From positions 1 through 43,109 of the forward strand of contig CAVJWR010000016.1 in the NCBI GenBank assembly GCA_963653155.1: 43,109 bases of DNA, read 5' to 3'. How positions within the stretch are numbered: the stretch's first letter is position 1; each line of letters starts with the position of its first letter. Shown here in pieces: positions 18,401 through 26,207 of the stretch. The position numbers and the translations under genes were made by a program. The notes under the pieces are model-generated. The model did not search any database, was not told the DNA's origin, and was given only the letters and a program-made list of their open reading frames with translations. The stretch is from UBA1731 sp963653155. GTDB lineage: Bacteria > Verrucomicrobiota > Kiritimatiellia > RFP12 > UBA1067.

Positions 18401-18800
18401 GGTCGAAGACGACATCCTTCGAGTTGATGATGAAATGCGCGACACGCCCCGGCTCATCGCCCTCGACGACAAGCTCGACGGCATCGTCGTCATACACGGG
18501 GCCGTCACGCCGATCGGTCGTCGCCTTCAGTCCGCCGCCGATGTCGATGTTGTGCGCCTTGACATGTAAAGCGACGAAAAGCGTCTTGCCGTCCGAAAGG
18601 AACGTCGCCGTCCCCTCGTTGCCCGGCGCCAGATGCAAGGCCGGCACATGGGAAAGGAATCCGGCAAGCGTCACGCCCTCATCCCACTCGCCCGGCGACA
18701 GGACGCCATCCACCACCGGCGTCTTCTTTGCCAGCGGCAAGTCAAAGGCACAGACCGTCAGGCTCAGCAGAACGGTGACAAGCAAGCACATCCTCTTCAT
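15411..18800 (-). CDS. secreted DUF6067-like glycoside hydrolase with N-terminal CBM9-like domain
   Basis: A 1129-aa exported protein with a clear signal peptide (MKRMCLLVTVLLSLTVCA). Residues ~20-210 resemble a CBM9/DOMON carbohydrate-binding domain (TPVVDGVLSPGEWDEG..., YDDDAVELVVEGDEPGRVAHFIINSKDVVFD). The large remainder matches what I know of DUF6067, a predicted glycosidase family. It has a sandwich region, then a barrel with QLSGGFWNSWARRPYNNDWGF, HYQWMKRCRDYQMSTLLRCD, GMKGMYFDDMFPMVC and SMLSWEDHFGNEVF. The DD of YFDDMFP is a plausible catalytic acid pair. A C-terminal beta-domain follows. The ATG has AAGGGGA about 8 nt upstream and lies 12 nt after the preceding stop. Substrate unknown; relation to GH123-type hexosaminidases is a guess. 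Confidence 0.75.
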   Translation of the reverse strand: MKRMCLLVTVLLSLTVCAFDLPLAKKTPVVDGVLSPGEWDEGVTLAGFLSHVPALHLAPGNEGTATFLSDGKTLFVALHVKAHNIDIGGGLKATTDRRDGPVYDDDAVELVVEGDEPGRVAHFIINSKDVVFDRLAKPGVKAADVAWNCEGLKVCGRVLNGWWDLEVSIPLQSIGSFSTGFSVNAARSTPGEVAASLTASDDYIRGPKLRFDWKRDASAVQVVSLGTPTAGEWRPTVAFTSGASDARVRVDVLLRETNDNGKDRTILLSESQVIRVGERFAPAYDTRSRKLLHAEITARDAVTGAMLVDRSFYAQRGARSSGVPPTAEFDLGDIGEVCAYVYPGMGKARFTFHAAPGVDAQRVQVRVGARTASLKSEGSSFTGLVEIPSANGMHPVDFAVRTASGVRRFDAAWTLERRTFEWEGNSIGKEKVILPPFKPIVAKDTALDVILRTYVFGAAGLPKELVALGRNILAEGGAYYEMSLGGKTSRFTGANPNFTVRDSGHSAEIVSEAQSADVTLTTKGNFEYDGFLWNEVALSGLGARTMERLTLVVPFKDAEAPLMHICTTDSIRFNPTGAVPAGEGIVWDGTKLYRSTGFAEKMFAEQAVPYVWLGAEKRGLSWFINNTAGLRIATDRSSVRLVREKGVLRLEVDLVNVPSRLADGHRFAFGFEATPVKEADKSMRRHFQTGTGYSPKGMIPRPQLSGGFWNSWARRPYNNDWGFFEAMLKRANTGKYLQEYIDAYAANTNRYDRELEAYAAKLPVMGKETHYQWMKRCRDYQMSTLLRCDRPTYPFKYSDPTLNWTEEEAVPFYKSEWISRSTGYMGATRNFLTPSYIDYCLFYYKKWQDLGMKGMYFDDMFPMVCRNPDTCMEKDGAGVWHGNFGILEMRELVKRAAVMQYLGGVSPRMIQIHMTNCLLVPSFAFGTSMLSWEDHFGNEVFQKRFPLDYMRAESLGSQIGAESVALDGIRQDGWDDKDWRKNRFRFLTRTQQALLLPSGVKTWMRPWVPFGGVDREELFKILEVLSAFEIWTEDCEFKAFYEDDGAVRGVPKDVLVGSYRKPGKALVILGDAGGKDLDFALSADADKLGLRKPLDFTDAETGKPLENGRVKLPAWDLRLVLVTERDARQ

Positions 18801-18812
18801 TTCATTATCCCC

Positions 18813-19322
18813 TTACAGTTTTTCGACGACCACATCGTAGAACTCGACTTCCGCCCCGTCGTGCACACACAGATGTGCACGAAGCCGCGCCACGTCCGCC
18901 TCCACGACATATTCGTTTGAGACGGGCTCCGGTTCGACATCTGGCGCGGCAAGACGCGATGCGGAAGAATCCGTTCCGCCACGCCATTCGTGCTTCGACC
19001 CCGACTTGAAAAAGCCAAGACTGAACGTGCCCCGTCCGCGCACCTTGGCCGAGACCCGATACCGTTCGCCGGGTTTCACGTCCAGAGCCACGTCCTGGTA
19101 AATCTGCGTCTGCTTGCCTCTGGACGTGAGGCGCACGCCCGCCCGTCCATTGAGCATGACACTGCGGACGTCGCCATACGGCTTAAAACCCGCTGGGCTG
19201 TTGAACGTCCAGCCTCGCACCTGACGTTCGCCGTCCACGATGAACCGCGCATCCATCGGCAGCCGCTCGGCGAACGCCACCGCACCCGCCACGGTGCATA
19301 AAAGCATGAAACTCCATTTCAT
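18813..19322 (-). CDS. small secreted beta-sandwich (CBM-like) protein
   Basis: A 169-aa exported protein. A signal peptide (MKWSFMLLCTVAGAVAFA) leads into one beta-sandwich domain (GWTFNSPAGFKPYGDVRSV..., QIYQDVALDVKPGERYRVSAKVRGRGTFSLGFF, ARLRAHLCVHDGAEVEFYDVVVEKL). The pattern 'DVKPGERYRVSAKVRG' and the final 'VEFYDVVVE' strand are typical of CenC/CBM4_9-like carbohydrate-binding modules. No enzyme domain is attached, so it probably binds glycan alone or as an accessory to its neighbours. It sits 14 nt after the beta-helix gene and 12 nt before the DUF6067-like gene, clearly one transcription unit. Confidence is high for a secreted sandwich, low for ligand. Confidence 0.7.
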   Translation of the reverse strand: MKWSFMLLCTVAGAVAFAERLPMDARFIVDGERQVRGWTFNSPAGFKPYGDVRSVMLNGRAGVRLTSRGKQTQIYQDVALDVKPGERYRVSAKVRGRGTFSLGFFKSGSKHEWRGGTDSSASRLAAPDVEPEPVSNEYVVEADVARLRAHLCVHDGAEVEFYDVVVEKL

Positions 19323-19336
19323 GATGACACACCTTC

Positions 19337-22300
19337 CTATCGCAAGATAAACATAAAGCCATTCTGTCCCTCAAGGCCGACAATCTCGACGAGACCATGT
19401 TCGCCCACATGCGCAACCGTCAGCACATCAGACTCCGAGACGGTCGTCAGCGCATAGCTGCACACGAGGCCCGAAATGGATGGCACAAGCGTCTCGTCCC
19501 CGTGTTTGACCTCCGGCGGTAGTGTCTCGTCATCGGCCAGCCGCACCACAAGCGCATAGGCGCAAGACCGGCCTCTCGGCGAAGTGATGCGCATCTCGAT
19601 CCGCGCATCCGGCTTCAGTGTCACCGTTCCGTCTGCGCTCTCGACAACATCCACCGAGGCGGCGGAAACGCTTACGCGGCGCTTGCGGATGTCCTTCGCG
19701 TAGATGCCGCGCCAGTCGGTCTCAAGCGCACCGACATCGGGCGCACCGTTGTAGACGCGCTGTCCGCCCAGCGCATCGACTTCGCCCGCGTTCAGAGCAT
19801 TCACCCAACCCCTGTCAATCGCCACGTTCTGTCCGACAAGCGGACGTAAGTCCTCGCCATACGCCAACTCATCCGAATCCGCAAGCGTCACCACGTCCGC
19901 CACGGGCGCGAAATAGGTCTCATCCTTGTAGTAGGGGCTGTTCGCCGCAATGATGCCGCTACGCAGGAACACGCAGTTCGTGACGATCAGGGGCGACTCC
20001 CGCTCAAAGAACGAAGAGTAGAAGCACGAGTTGCGGACGCTTTCGGCCCGTGTACCGATGACGCAGGGGTCAAAGAACGTCGAATGATCCACAGCACGCA
20101 CACGCAACGAGCCGGCCTGATCGCGCCTGTGCGGATAGAATGCCCCGTTCCCGTACACGAGGCATCCATAAAGCGAAACCCCCTCCGACGCGCCGCCGCA
20201 GAAACAGGCCGTATTGCCCGCCAGCACCGAATCCACAATCTGTCCGCTACCCGCATAGACGCCACCGCCGCGAAAGGCGATGCAGTTGGTGACGAGGCAG
20301 TCCTCCACAAAACAGTTCGCGTCGTTTGGCGCGTAGACGCCGCCGCCGCACGTGTCGGCGTGGCCATGATTCTCCTTTCCGTCGGCCAGCCGTTCGCGCG
20401 TATGCCCGTCCGTCAGCGTAAAGCCACGGATTCTGGCGTTTGCGGACAGATAGACGCAACGAAGCGCATCCGCGCCAAGCCCCGCGCCATCCGGCGCATA
20501 GCTGTATTTCTCGTCCTCGGTCGCCGCCGCAAGGCCCTTGACGACTGTCGCCGCGCGTCCTTCCGCCGATTCGAGCGTCACGTCCGGCGGCACGACGACG
20601 CGCGAATGGAGCGTGAAGTCACCGGACTGGATCATCTGGCCCGCGTCATACGTGCCGGGCAGTGCCAACACCGCCTTGACATCCGACTCCGCCGCTTTCG
20701 CGAGCGCACCTTGAATCGTCAATGCCTCAGCCGGATAGCCACCGAGCGCCGCATCGCGACCGTTCGGCGCGGCATACCACGCCGTGCCGTAAATGGGCTC
20801 GATTCGGACATTGCCCACAGCCTCTGTCACCGTGAAAACATGCCCCTCCAGCGCCTCAAAGTCATTCGTCACGCCACCGACAAGGAGCCCCGAAACAGGT
20901 CGCGCACATGCCGCCGCAGAGATTGAAATCTCCGTCGCGTCCGACAGCGCGTTGAAGCCAAGCCGTCCGCCCGCAACCGAGAGGCCGCCCTCCGCCGCAG
21001 AAATAAACACGCCATCAACGCCCTCGGTATATGCACCGGCAAGGAACGCACCATCCGCGCCAAAGCGAATGGGTAAGCCACGCAGATCCGACGTCGCGTA
21101 GAGATACCAGTCGGACGCCGCCGCATCGGACGGGCCGACACCAACCGCAAGATCGGCGACGGCCAGCGGAATGCGGAAATCGGATGCCGCCGGATCGGCA
21201 AAGAGATTGCTGTCGGACAGCGTGTTGACGCAAACCGTTGTGGCCAGCGAAAACGCCTTCGCCTCGTTGGCGTACAGCGAGCATCCGAACGCCTTGGAAT
21301 TGCCGCCAACGACAAGTCCGTTGCCGTCCGTCACACGGTTGCCGTCGATCTGACAGGAAACGAGAATGCTGTCTTCGGCNNNNNNNNNNTCCGCCAACGT
21401 TGTCACGGATGATGCACCGCTCATAGCGTCCGTTGCCGATCGCGGCATAAGCGCCGACGTTGTTGGTGAGGATGCAGTCGTCGACATGAAGCGTTGTCCC
21501 ATACGCGAAGATCGTTCCGCGTCCCGGTGAATAGAGGTCGCTGCCGTTTGGCGAATATGCGCCCGTAACCGTAAAGCCCTGAAGCTGCGCCACGCCCTGG
21601 TTCGCAAATGCGCCGACGGATTTCTCGCCGAACGTGCCCGTCTGCGGATCCGGCGCCCCTGTGAGAATAGTGCTTTCCGCGCCGTCTTCCGAGGTGATGC
21701 GGCAGTTTGTGTTTGGCGGCACGAGAAACCGCACCAGCCCCGTCTTCGACTGGTAGGTGAAGTTGGTGTAGCCTGTGTCATAGACGCCTCGCTTGGCGAT
21801 TACGACGCCGCCATTGATGGCGTCACCTGCCACTGCGGCGTTCACCGCCTGCTGAAGGTTTGTGTAGGGATGTGCGAAAGTGCCATCGGCAACAGTTCCG
21901 TCTGCCGCCGGATCGGCATACTTGACGGACACCGTCGAACGCGTCAAGACAACGCGGAGAACGTCGTCCGCGTTCGGCGGCGCAATCACGTCCGTCGAGT
22001 CGTCCATGAGCGGGAACATCCTGTACGAGGTCGAACCGAGCCAATAGCTGTAGTGGACGACGCGCCGATACTCGTTCGTCGATCCCGTAAACTGCACACG
22101 ATAGTTGACCGGGTAGTTTGTCGGGAAGACATACGCGCCCTTGCATCCGGGGATGCCCGCATGGAATGACAGGTTGTCCGAGTCAAGGACGACCGCTCCC
22201 GCCACAGGCGTTGCCGTCGTCTGCGACGCGCCGGCGGCAATCGTGCCGCTTTGCGGAATCGCCGTGCCGTAGTAGTCGATGTAGGGGTCGATGCGCCACG

Positions 22301-23362
22301 GGGCTTCGCCGGACGGCAACGCCAGATAGTCGGCGCCGAGATACTGCGCGTCGCCGACGTTCGCGGCAGTCTGTCCCGCACGCAGACGTAAGTCGCCCGT
22401 CGCCGTGCCCATGAGGACGCGCGTCGCGTCCGTGTCGGCGAAATGGCCAAGCCAGACACCGCTCGCCGCGCCGCCCTGTTCGACAAGCGTCGAACTGTAC
22501 AGGTTGTTGTAGTAGTAGGATGGCTGCGTCGGATAGAAACGAATAAAATTGTTGGCGAACGTACAGTTGACGACCTTCACCTGATCCATGATTCCCGTGC
22601 CATACTTGTACGCATACCCACTCGGCGCATATGAATAGTTGTGCGTAAAAAGACAATTCGCGAAAGTTGACCAGCGAGAGAAAAACGTTCCTGCCACCGG
22701 TTCATTGTNNNNNNNNNNCGAACGAATACGCCGCCAAACGTGACCGCCGTCACGGGGGCCGAGCAGTTCTCGATCACGCAACCGACGAAGAACGGGCCTG
22801 CCTTCAGCGCGTCATTGCCACTCGCGGACGCAAAGACGGCACCACCGTTCGCGGCGGCCCCGGACGCCACTACCGTCCCGTTGGCGGCACCCGCCCGGCC
22901 GTTGCGGAACGTGAAGCCCTCGATAACCGACTCCACCGCTCCGCTTTCGACGCTGACGCACCGCATTGCGTCCGAGCCAATGCCGGAAGCGGACTCGGAC
23001 GAAATCACGCCCTCAATGACTGTGGCGGACGCTCCCTGCGGCGCATAGAGGTATAGTTTCTTGCCGAGGTGAACACGTGCTGGGCCCCAGGCATGGCCAG
23101 CACGGGCAACGCCATCCCGATAGACGCCCGGTGCGACTTCGACCGTATCGCCGTTCGCCGCCGCATCGACAGCCTCCTGAATGGTCCTGTACGCAAGGTT
23201 GGACGTCGATCCATCGTGTCCGGCATAATCAGGCAACTGGCCGTTGACGTAGACCGTCTTGGCGTCGAGCGAAAGCGTCGCGAAGACGACACCGTGAACG
23301 ATCAGGCACAGGGCGGCAAAACGATATCCAAGTCCTTTACCGCAACGAGTTTTTTTTTTCAT
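19337..23362 (-). CDS. giant secreted triple beta-helix protein 1 (two assembly gaps inside)
   Basis: One gene of about 1340 codons, interrupted by N runs at 21380-21389 and 22709-22718. The reading frame changes across each, because 10 N is a placeholder. The ATG at 23362 begins MKKKTRCGKG, then a signal peptide (FAALCLIVHGVVFATLS). Three right-handed parallel beta-helix modules are each introduced by a DUF1565-like block: TVYVNG...TIQEAVDAAANGDTVEVAPGVY; VKYADPAADG...LQQAVNAAVAGD; AWYAAPNGRD...TIQGALAKAAESD. A choice-of-anchor-Q-like motif (YNGAPDVGALETD) precedes a ~110-residue C-terminal sandwich ending GFMFILR. No catalytic triad is recognisable; it may be a lyase, a binder or a surface protein. 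It heads arm 1 and is a paralogue of the gene at 37465-41643. Confidence 0.85.
21380..21389. other. assembly gap (10 N) in beta-helix gene 1
   Basis: The frame before and after differs, so the true length should be a multiple of 3. Alignment to the paralogue (DNTGGIGLAIEPAFVSC against DNVGG-gap-EDSILVSC) suggests 3-4 missing codons. Confidence 0.9.
22709..22718. other. assembly gap (10 N) in beta-helix gene 1
   Basis: The frame shifts across this gap, too. A continuous protein requires a true length of 3k+2, for example 11 nt. The paralogue has about four residues (RCRI) at the equivalent place. Confidence 0.9.
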
Positions 23363-23404
23363 AACACATTGAAGCATCCTTTCTGTTGTACAGCAACGAC
23401 GAAT

Positions 23405-23433
23405 ATAATACACTATAATCATAATCGCGTCAA
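23405..23433 (-). promoter_or_regulatory. promoter of beta-helix gene 1 / arm 1
   Basis: On the minus strand TTGACG (23433-23428), a 17-nt spacer and TATTAT (23410-23405). The leader of about 35 nt carries a GAAAGG ribosome site. It is back to back with the vapBC promoter. Confidence 0.65.
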
Positions 23434-23462
23434 TAGACCCAGACTCTTGAGAACCTCTACCG

Positions 23463-23491
23463 TTGCAACTAACCGAACGATATAGTATAAT
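23463..23491 (+). promoter_or_regulatory. vapBC promoter
   Basis: TTGCAA at 23463-23468, a 17-nt spacer, TATAAT at 23486-23491. It starts transcription about 30 nt before vapB, and the leader holds AAAGGAAAG as ribosome site. Confidence 0.7.
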
Positions 23492-23500
23492 GATACCGTT
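23476..23500. promoter_or_regulatory. candidate VapB operator (inverted repeat over the -10)
   Basis: AACGATAT at 23476-23483 is inverted as ATACCGTT at 23493-23500, with one mismatch and a 9-nt spacer containing the -10. Its position suits autorepression by the VapBC complex, the known mode of the family. Confidence 0.45.
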
Positions 23501-23526
23501 TTGAAACCAAAGGAAAGAATAAACGA

Positions 23527-23751
23527 ATGTCTGCAATCCTGATCAAAAACGCACCCAGCCATGTCCATGACTGGCTGAAGCGTACGGCAACCGAAAGCAG
23601 CCGCTCCATGACGCAACAGGCCGTCTACTGCTTTGAGTGGTGCATGACGAACATGGCTGGACGAACGGCCTTTCCCACTCCGATCAAACTTAGCGGCAGC
23701 CACTTGACGCTGGCTGAGATTGACGCCGCGAAGAAAGCGGGACGGAAATGA
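23527..23751 (+). CDS. vapB: VapB/FitA-like ribbon-helix-helix antitoxin
   Basis: A 74-aa antitoxin. The N-terminal ~45 residues (ILIKNAPSHVHDWLKRTATESSRSMTQQAVY) fit a FitA/Arc-type ribbon-helix-helix DNA-binding domain. The C-terminal part (KLSGSHLTLAEIDAAKKAGRK) would be the segment that occupies the toxin groove. The stop codon overlaps the toxin start (ATGA, 23748-23751), the normal antitoxin-first arrangement. A GGAAAG ribosome site lies about 9 nt upstream, and there is a strong own promoter with an inverted repeat over the -10. It runs opposite to all large neighbours, so it is an autonomous module placed between the two arms of the glycan island. Confidence 0.82.
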   Translation: MSAILIKNAPSHVHDWLKRTATESSRSMTQQAVYCFEWCMTNMAGRTAFPTPIKLSGSHLTLAEIDAAKKAGRK

Positions 23752-24149
23752 TTGTCGCCGACTCAAACCTGATCGCCTCGTGCATCCTTGAAAGCGCGGC
23801 GACGGAATCTGCGCGGAATCTGCGTACAGCGGACGGCGAATGGTATGTGCCGCGCCTTTGGCGCTATGAAGTCTCAAACATCTTGGCGACAATGATCAGG
23901 GCAAGAGGTCTGCCTACCGAAAAAGCCTCGTTCCTGTTGAACACGCTGACAGAGGCGCTCGAACCATACGAACGAGATCCGATGGCTGAAGACGTCTTCG
24001 CCCTTGTGGCGAAATATGGTATCACCGGATACGACGCCCAGTTCGTTGCCTTGGCCAAAGAACTTCGCTGTAGCCTGTATACACAGGACAAGGAACTGCT
24101 TGCCAAATTCCCCAAGACCGCCAAGCCCTATTACGTCAAGAACAGATAG
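23748..24149 (+). CDS. vapC: VapC-like PIN-domain toxin
   Basis: A 133-aa PIN-domain ribonuclease, expected to cleave specific RNAs (tRNA or rRNA in studied VapCs) unless bound by VapB. The four acidic metal-binding residues are all present: Asp5 (IVADSN), Glu41 (WRYEVSNIL), Asp96 (TGYDAQFVALA) and Asp114 (LYTQDKELL). The length is typical, so the toxin appears intact. It overlaps vapB by 4 nt. Its TAG stop abuts the first copy of the 21-bp direct repeat that bounds the gntR-pdxY-hipAB cassette. Confidence 0.9.
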   Translation: MIVADSNLIASCILESAATESARNLRTADGEWYVPRLWRYEVSNILATMIRARGLPTEKASFLLNTLTEALEPYERDPMAEDVFALVAKYGITGYDAQFVALAKELRCSLYTQDKELLAKFPKTAKPYYVKNR

Positions 24150-24170
24150 CTCAGAAGTCCATTGCGTCAG
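24150..24170. repeat. 21-bp direct repeat, copy 1
   Basis: The sequence starts CTCAGAAGTC and ends ATTGCGTCAG, and is identical to 27760-27780 in the same orientation. Flanking bases differ on both sides. It abuts the vapC stop and includes the TGA stop of the regulator gene (24169-24167 on the minus strand). Confidence 0.95.
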
Positions 24171-25279
24171 TCGATTATTTGAGGGAACGTGTCGCCGAGA
24201 CGGTAGACGGGACGGGCCTGAACTCTTTTCCGGGGGAACGCGCCGCCGGACAGGTAGGCGAGGACATGCCGCGCGAAGAGGTCGCCGCAGTCCTCCACGT
24301 TGAGTTCGATGCGCGTGAACTCAAGCCAGTGGCAGGGACTGCCGCCAAGTGCCGACCAGGCAACGACCGCCACATCGTCCGGCACGCGCACACCCGCATG
24401 CTCCAAGGCAATCAGCGCGGCCTGCGCACGGAAGTCGTCGTTGAAGAACAGGACGTCCGGTAGCCACGCGCGTCCCTTCGCGAGCCGCGCGGCGAAGGCA
24501 TTGAGCGTCGCCCTCTGCACGTTGCGTATCGCGCCCGGACCCTCCAGCGAGGGAATCTCCCACGTCTCGCACGACAAGCCGGCAGCCTCGACCGCCGTCC
24601 GACAATCCAAATGGCAGACACCAGGCTTCGTCACCCACATTACCCTCCGAACGTCTGCCGCACGACAATGCGCAACAAAGTCATCCAGCGCCGGCGCGAC
24701 ATCCAGGTCAAAGCATCCAACGAGTGACGGGAACTCCGCCTTTGCGACCGAACCAAGACAGACGAACGGAATGCCGCTTGCGGCGATTCGCGCGGGGATG
24801 CCCCATCGTACGGCAAGCGAGATGACTAAAGACGTCGGCTCGCGTAGTGCCAAGTCGAGCGCTGAGTAGTCGGGCCGCTTGTCCTCATCAAGCAGGACGG
24901 TCGTCTGCGTCACGAGATACCCGGCCTTGCCGAGTGCGACGCGTAGCTTTGCCACGACCGTCGCCACGAGGTAGTTGTCGGAGAGTTCCGACGTGACGAC
25001 CAGCACGTGTCCGCGCCAGTGTAGCCGCCCTGTGTCCAGAACGAGGATGCCCGTCCGGCGGCGCGGCTCGACGAGTCCGCCCGCCGCAAGACGGCGGATG
25101 GCGGCGCGCGTCACCATCATGCTCACGCCCGCCGCCGCCGAGATGTCCTCCATGTTCGGCAGGACGTCGCCCGGACGGTAGATGCCGCTTTCGATGGCGC
25201 GGCGGAAGCCCTCACTCACCTGAGCGATGAGCGAGAGTGCGGACGTGCGGTCGACGGCGAACGGAAGGCTGACTTTCAC
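24167..25279 (-). CDS. GntR-HTH / LacI-ligand-domain transcriptional regulator
   Basis: A 370-aa regulator with a GntR-type winged helix at ~10-85 (GDVLPNMEDISAAAGVSMMVTRAAIRRL) joined to a LacI/periplasmic-binding-like sensor domain (HVLVVTSELSDNYLVATVVAKLRVALG..., DVLFFNDDFRAQAALIALEHAGVRVPDDVAVVAWSA). This AraR-like layout usually senses a sugar and represses catabolic genes. GTG 25279 is the start: homology begins there and TGGTATAAT lies 8 nt upstream. It lacks the aminotransferase domain of MocR regulators, so a direct PLP sensor role is unlikely despite the pyridoxal kinase next door. It is a likely candidate to control the glycan arms, or only its own cassette (inference). Confidence 0.88.
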   Translation of the reverse strand: MKVSLPFAVDRTSALSLIAQVSEGFRRAIESGIYRPGDVLPNMEDISAAAGVSMMVTRAAIRRLAAGGLVEPRRRTGILVLDTGRLHWRGHVLVVTSELSDNYLVATVVAKLRVALGKAGYLVTQTTVLLDEDKRPDYSALDLALREPTSLVISLAVRWGIPARIAASGIPFVCLGSVAKAEFPSLVGCFDLDVAPALDDFVAHCRAADVRRVMWVTKPGVCHLDCRTAVEAAGLSCETWEIPSLEGPGAIRNVQRATLNAFAARLAKGRAWLPDVLFFNDDFRAQAALIALEHAGVRVPDDVAVVAWSALGGSPCHWLEFTRIELNVEDCGDLFARHVLAYLSGGAFPRKRVQARPVYRLGDTFPQIID

Positions 25280-25287
25280 AGCCGCGC

Positions 25288-25296
25288 ATTATACCA
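25288..25296 (-). promoter_or_regulatory. extended -10 of the gntR/lacI-type gene
   Basis: Minus-strand TGGTATAAT with 8 nt to the GTG start; no good -35. It predicts a leaderless or nearly leaderless mRNA, separate from pdxY, whose stop lies just upstream at 25289, so the -10 overlaps the end of pdxY. Confidence 0.55.
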
Positions 25297-26128
25297 AATC
25301 GCCCCACCCCAGAAAGCGCGTTGACAGCCAGGGGATGACCTTCTCGAAGCTGACGCCGTACCAGTGGTCCGGCTCCGTCGCCTCGATGGCGCGGCAGACG
25401 ACATCCGCCGCGAGCGCGGCTGCCTCGGCGGCGGTCTTGCCGCGCAAGACAGCGCCGGCGAAGACGGAGGCGAACACGTCGCCCGTGCCGTGAAACGCAC
25501 AGGGTAGGCGCGGATTGAAGTCATACGTGACGTGTTCACCGTCCGACACGGCGGAGCCCAAAAGCCCCGGTTCGAAGCTGACGCCAGTCAGGACAACGTT
25601 CTTCGCACCGAGCCTGTGCAGATCGGCGATCAGCCCCTCCAATTCGGTCTTCGTGTAGCCTTCGAGCTTCGGCGCACGACCCGCGAGAAGCGCGGCCTCG
25701 GTCAGGTTCGGCAGGATGTAGTCGGCGCCCGCGACAAGCCGCGCCATCTTCTTCGGGAAGTCCGCCGCGAAGCCCGGATAAAGCACACCATTGTCGGCCA
25801 TCGCCGGATCGACGATGCGCACGGCCCCCGGCCTCGCGCACGTCTGCATGATGGAGAGAATCGGGTCGATGTGGCTTTCGCAGACATAGCCCGTGTAGAA
25901 CGCGTCGAACGCGATGCCCTGCTCACTCCACTTCGCCTCGACCTTCGGCAGTTCGGCCGTGAGGTCGCAGAAGCTCCAGCCATTGAAGCCTGTCGCCGTG
26001 TGGTTCGAGAGGATCGCCGGCGGCAGGACGGCGCACTCAACGCCGCACGCGCTCACGAGCGGCAGTGCGACCGTCGTCGAGCACTGGCCGACGCACGAAA
26101 TGTCCTGAATCGTCAGAAGTCGTTTCAT
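25289..26128 (-). CDS. pyridoxal/pyridoxamine kinase (PdxY/PdxK family)
   Basis: A 279-aa ribokinase-superfamily kinase that phosphorylates vitamin B6 vitamers for PLP salvage in the cytoplasm. The N-terminus LLTIQDISCVGQCSTTVALPL carries the substrate-binding serine/cysteine region of pyridoxal kinases. SNHTATGFNGWSF follows at 41-53, and PNLTEAALLAG at 140-150 is the family block. GTGDVFASVFAG has the anion hole and catalytic Asp217. Length and motifs are complete. A -10 (TGATATAAT) sits 10 nt before the ATG. It lies between a regulator and hipA inside the repeat-bounded cassette; whether this is chance or a functional link is unknown. Confidence 0.9.
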   Translation of the reverse strand: MKRLLTIQDISCVGQCSTTVALPLVSACGVECAVLPPAILSNHTATGFNGWSFCDLTAELPKVEAKWSEQGIAFDAFYTGYVCESHIDPILSIMQTCARPGAVRIVDPAMADNGVLYPGFAADFPKKMARLVAGADYILPNLTEAALLAGRAPKLEGYTKTELEGLIADLHRLGAKNVVLTGVSFEPGLLGSAVSDGEHVTYDFNPRLPCAFHGTGDVFASVFAGAVLRGKTAAEAAALAADVVCRAIEATEPDHWYGVSFEKVIPWLSTRFLGWGDLV

Positions 26129-26138
26129 TGTAGGGAGT

Positions 26139-26147
26139 ATTATATCA
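26139..26147 (-). promoter_or_regulatory. extended -10 of pdxY-like gene
   Basis: Minus-strand TGATATAAT ending 10 nt before the ATG at 26128; no clear -35. A leader of about 3 nt is predicted. Confidence 0.5.
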
Positions 26148-26207
26148 TAGTCGAGCAGCCGATGCCGGTGAGCGTCCGCCCTTCACAAGATAAGACGGAA
26201 TGCACTT

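Noticed and set aside
24167..25279. MocR-type PLP-dependent regulator
   Set aside because: The C-terminal domain is LacI/periplasmic-binding-like, with no aminotransferase fold or PLP lysine motif.
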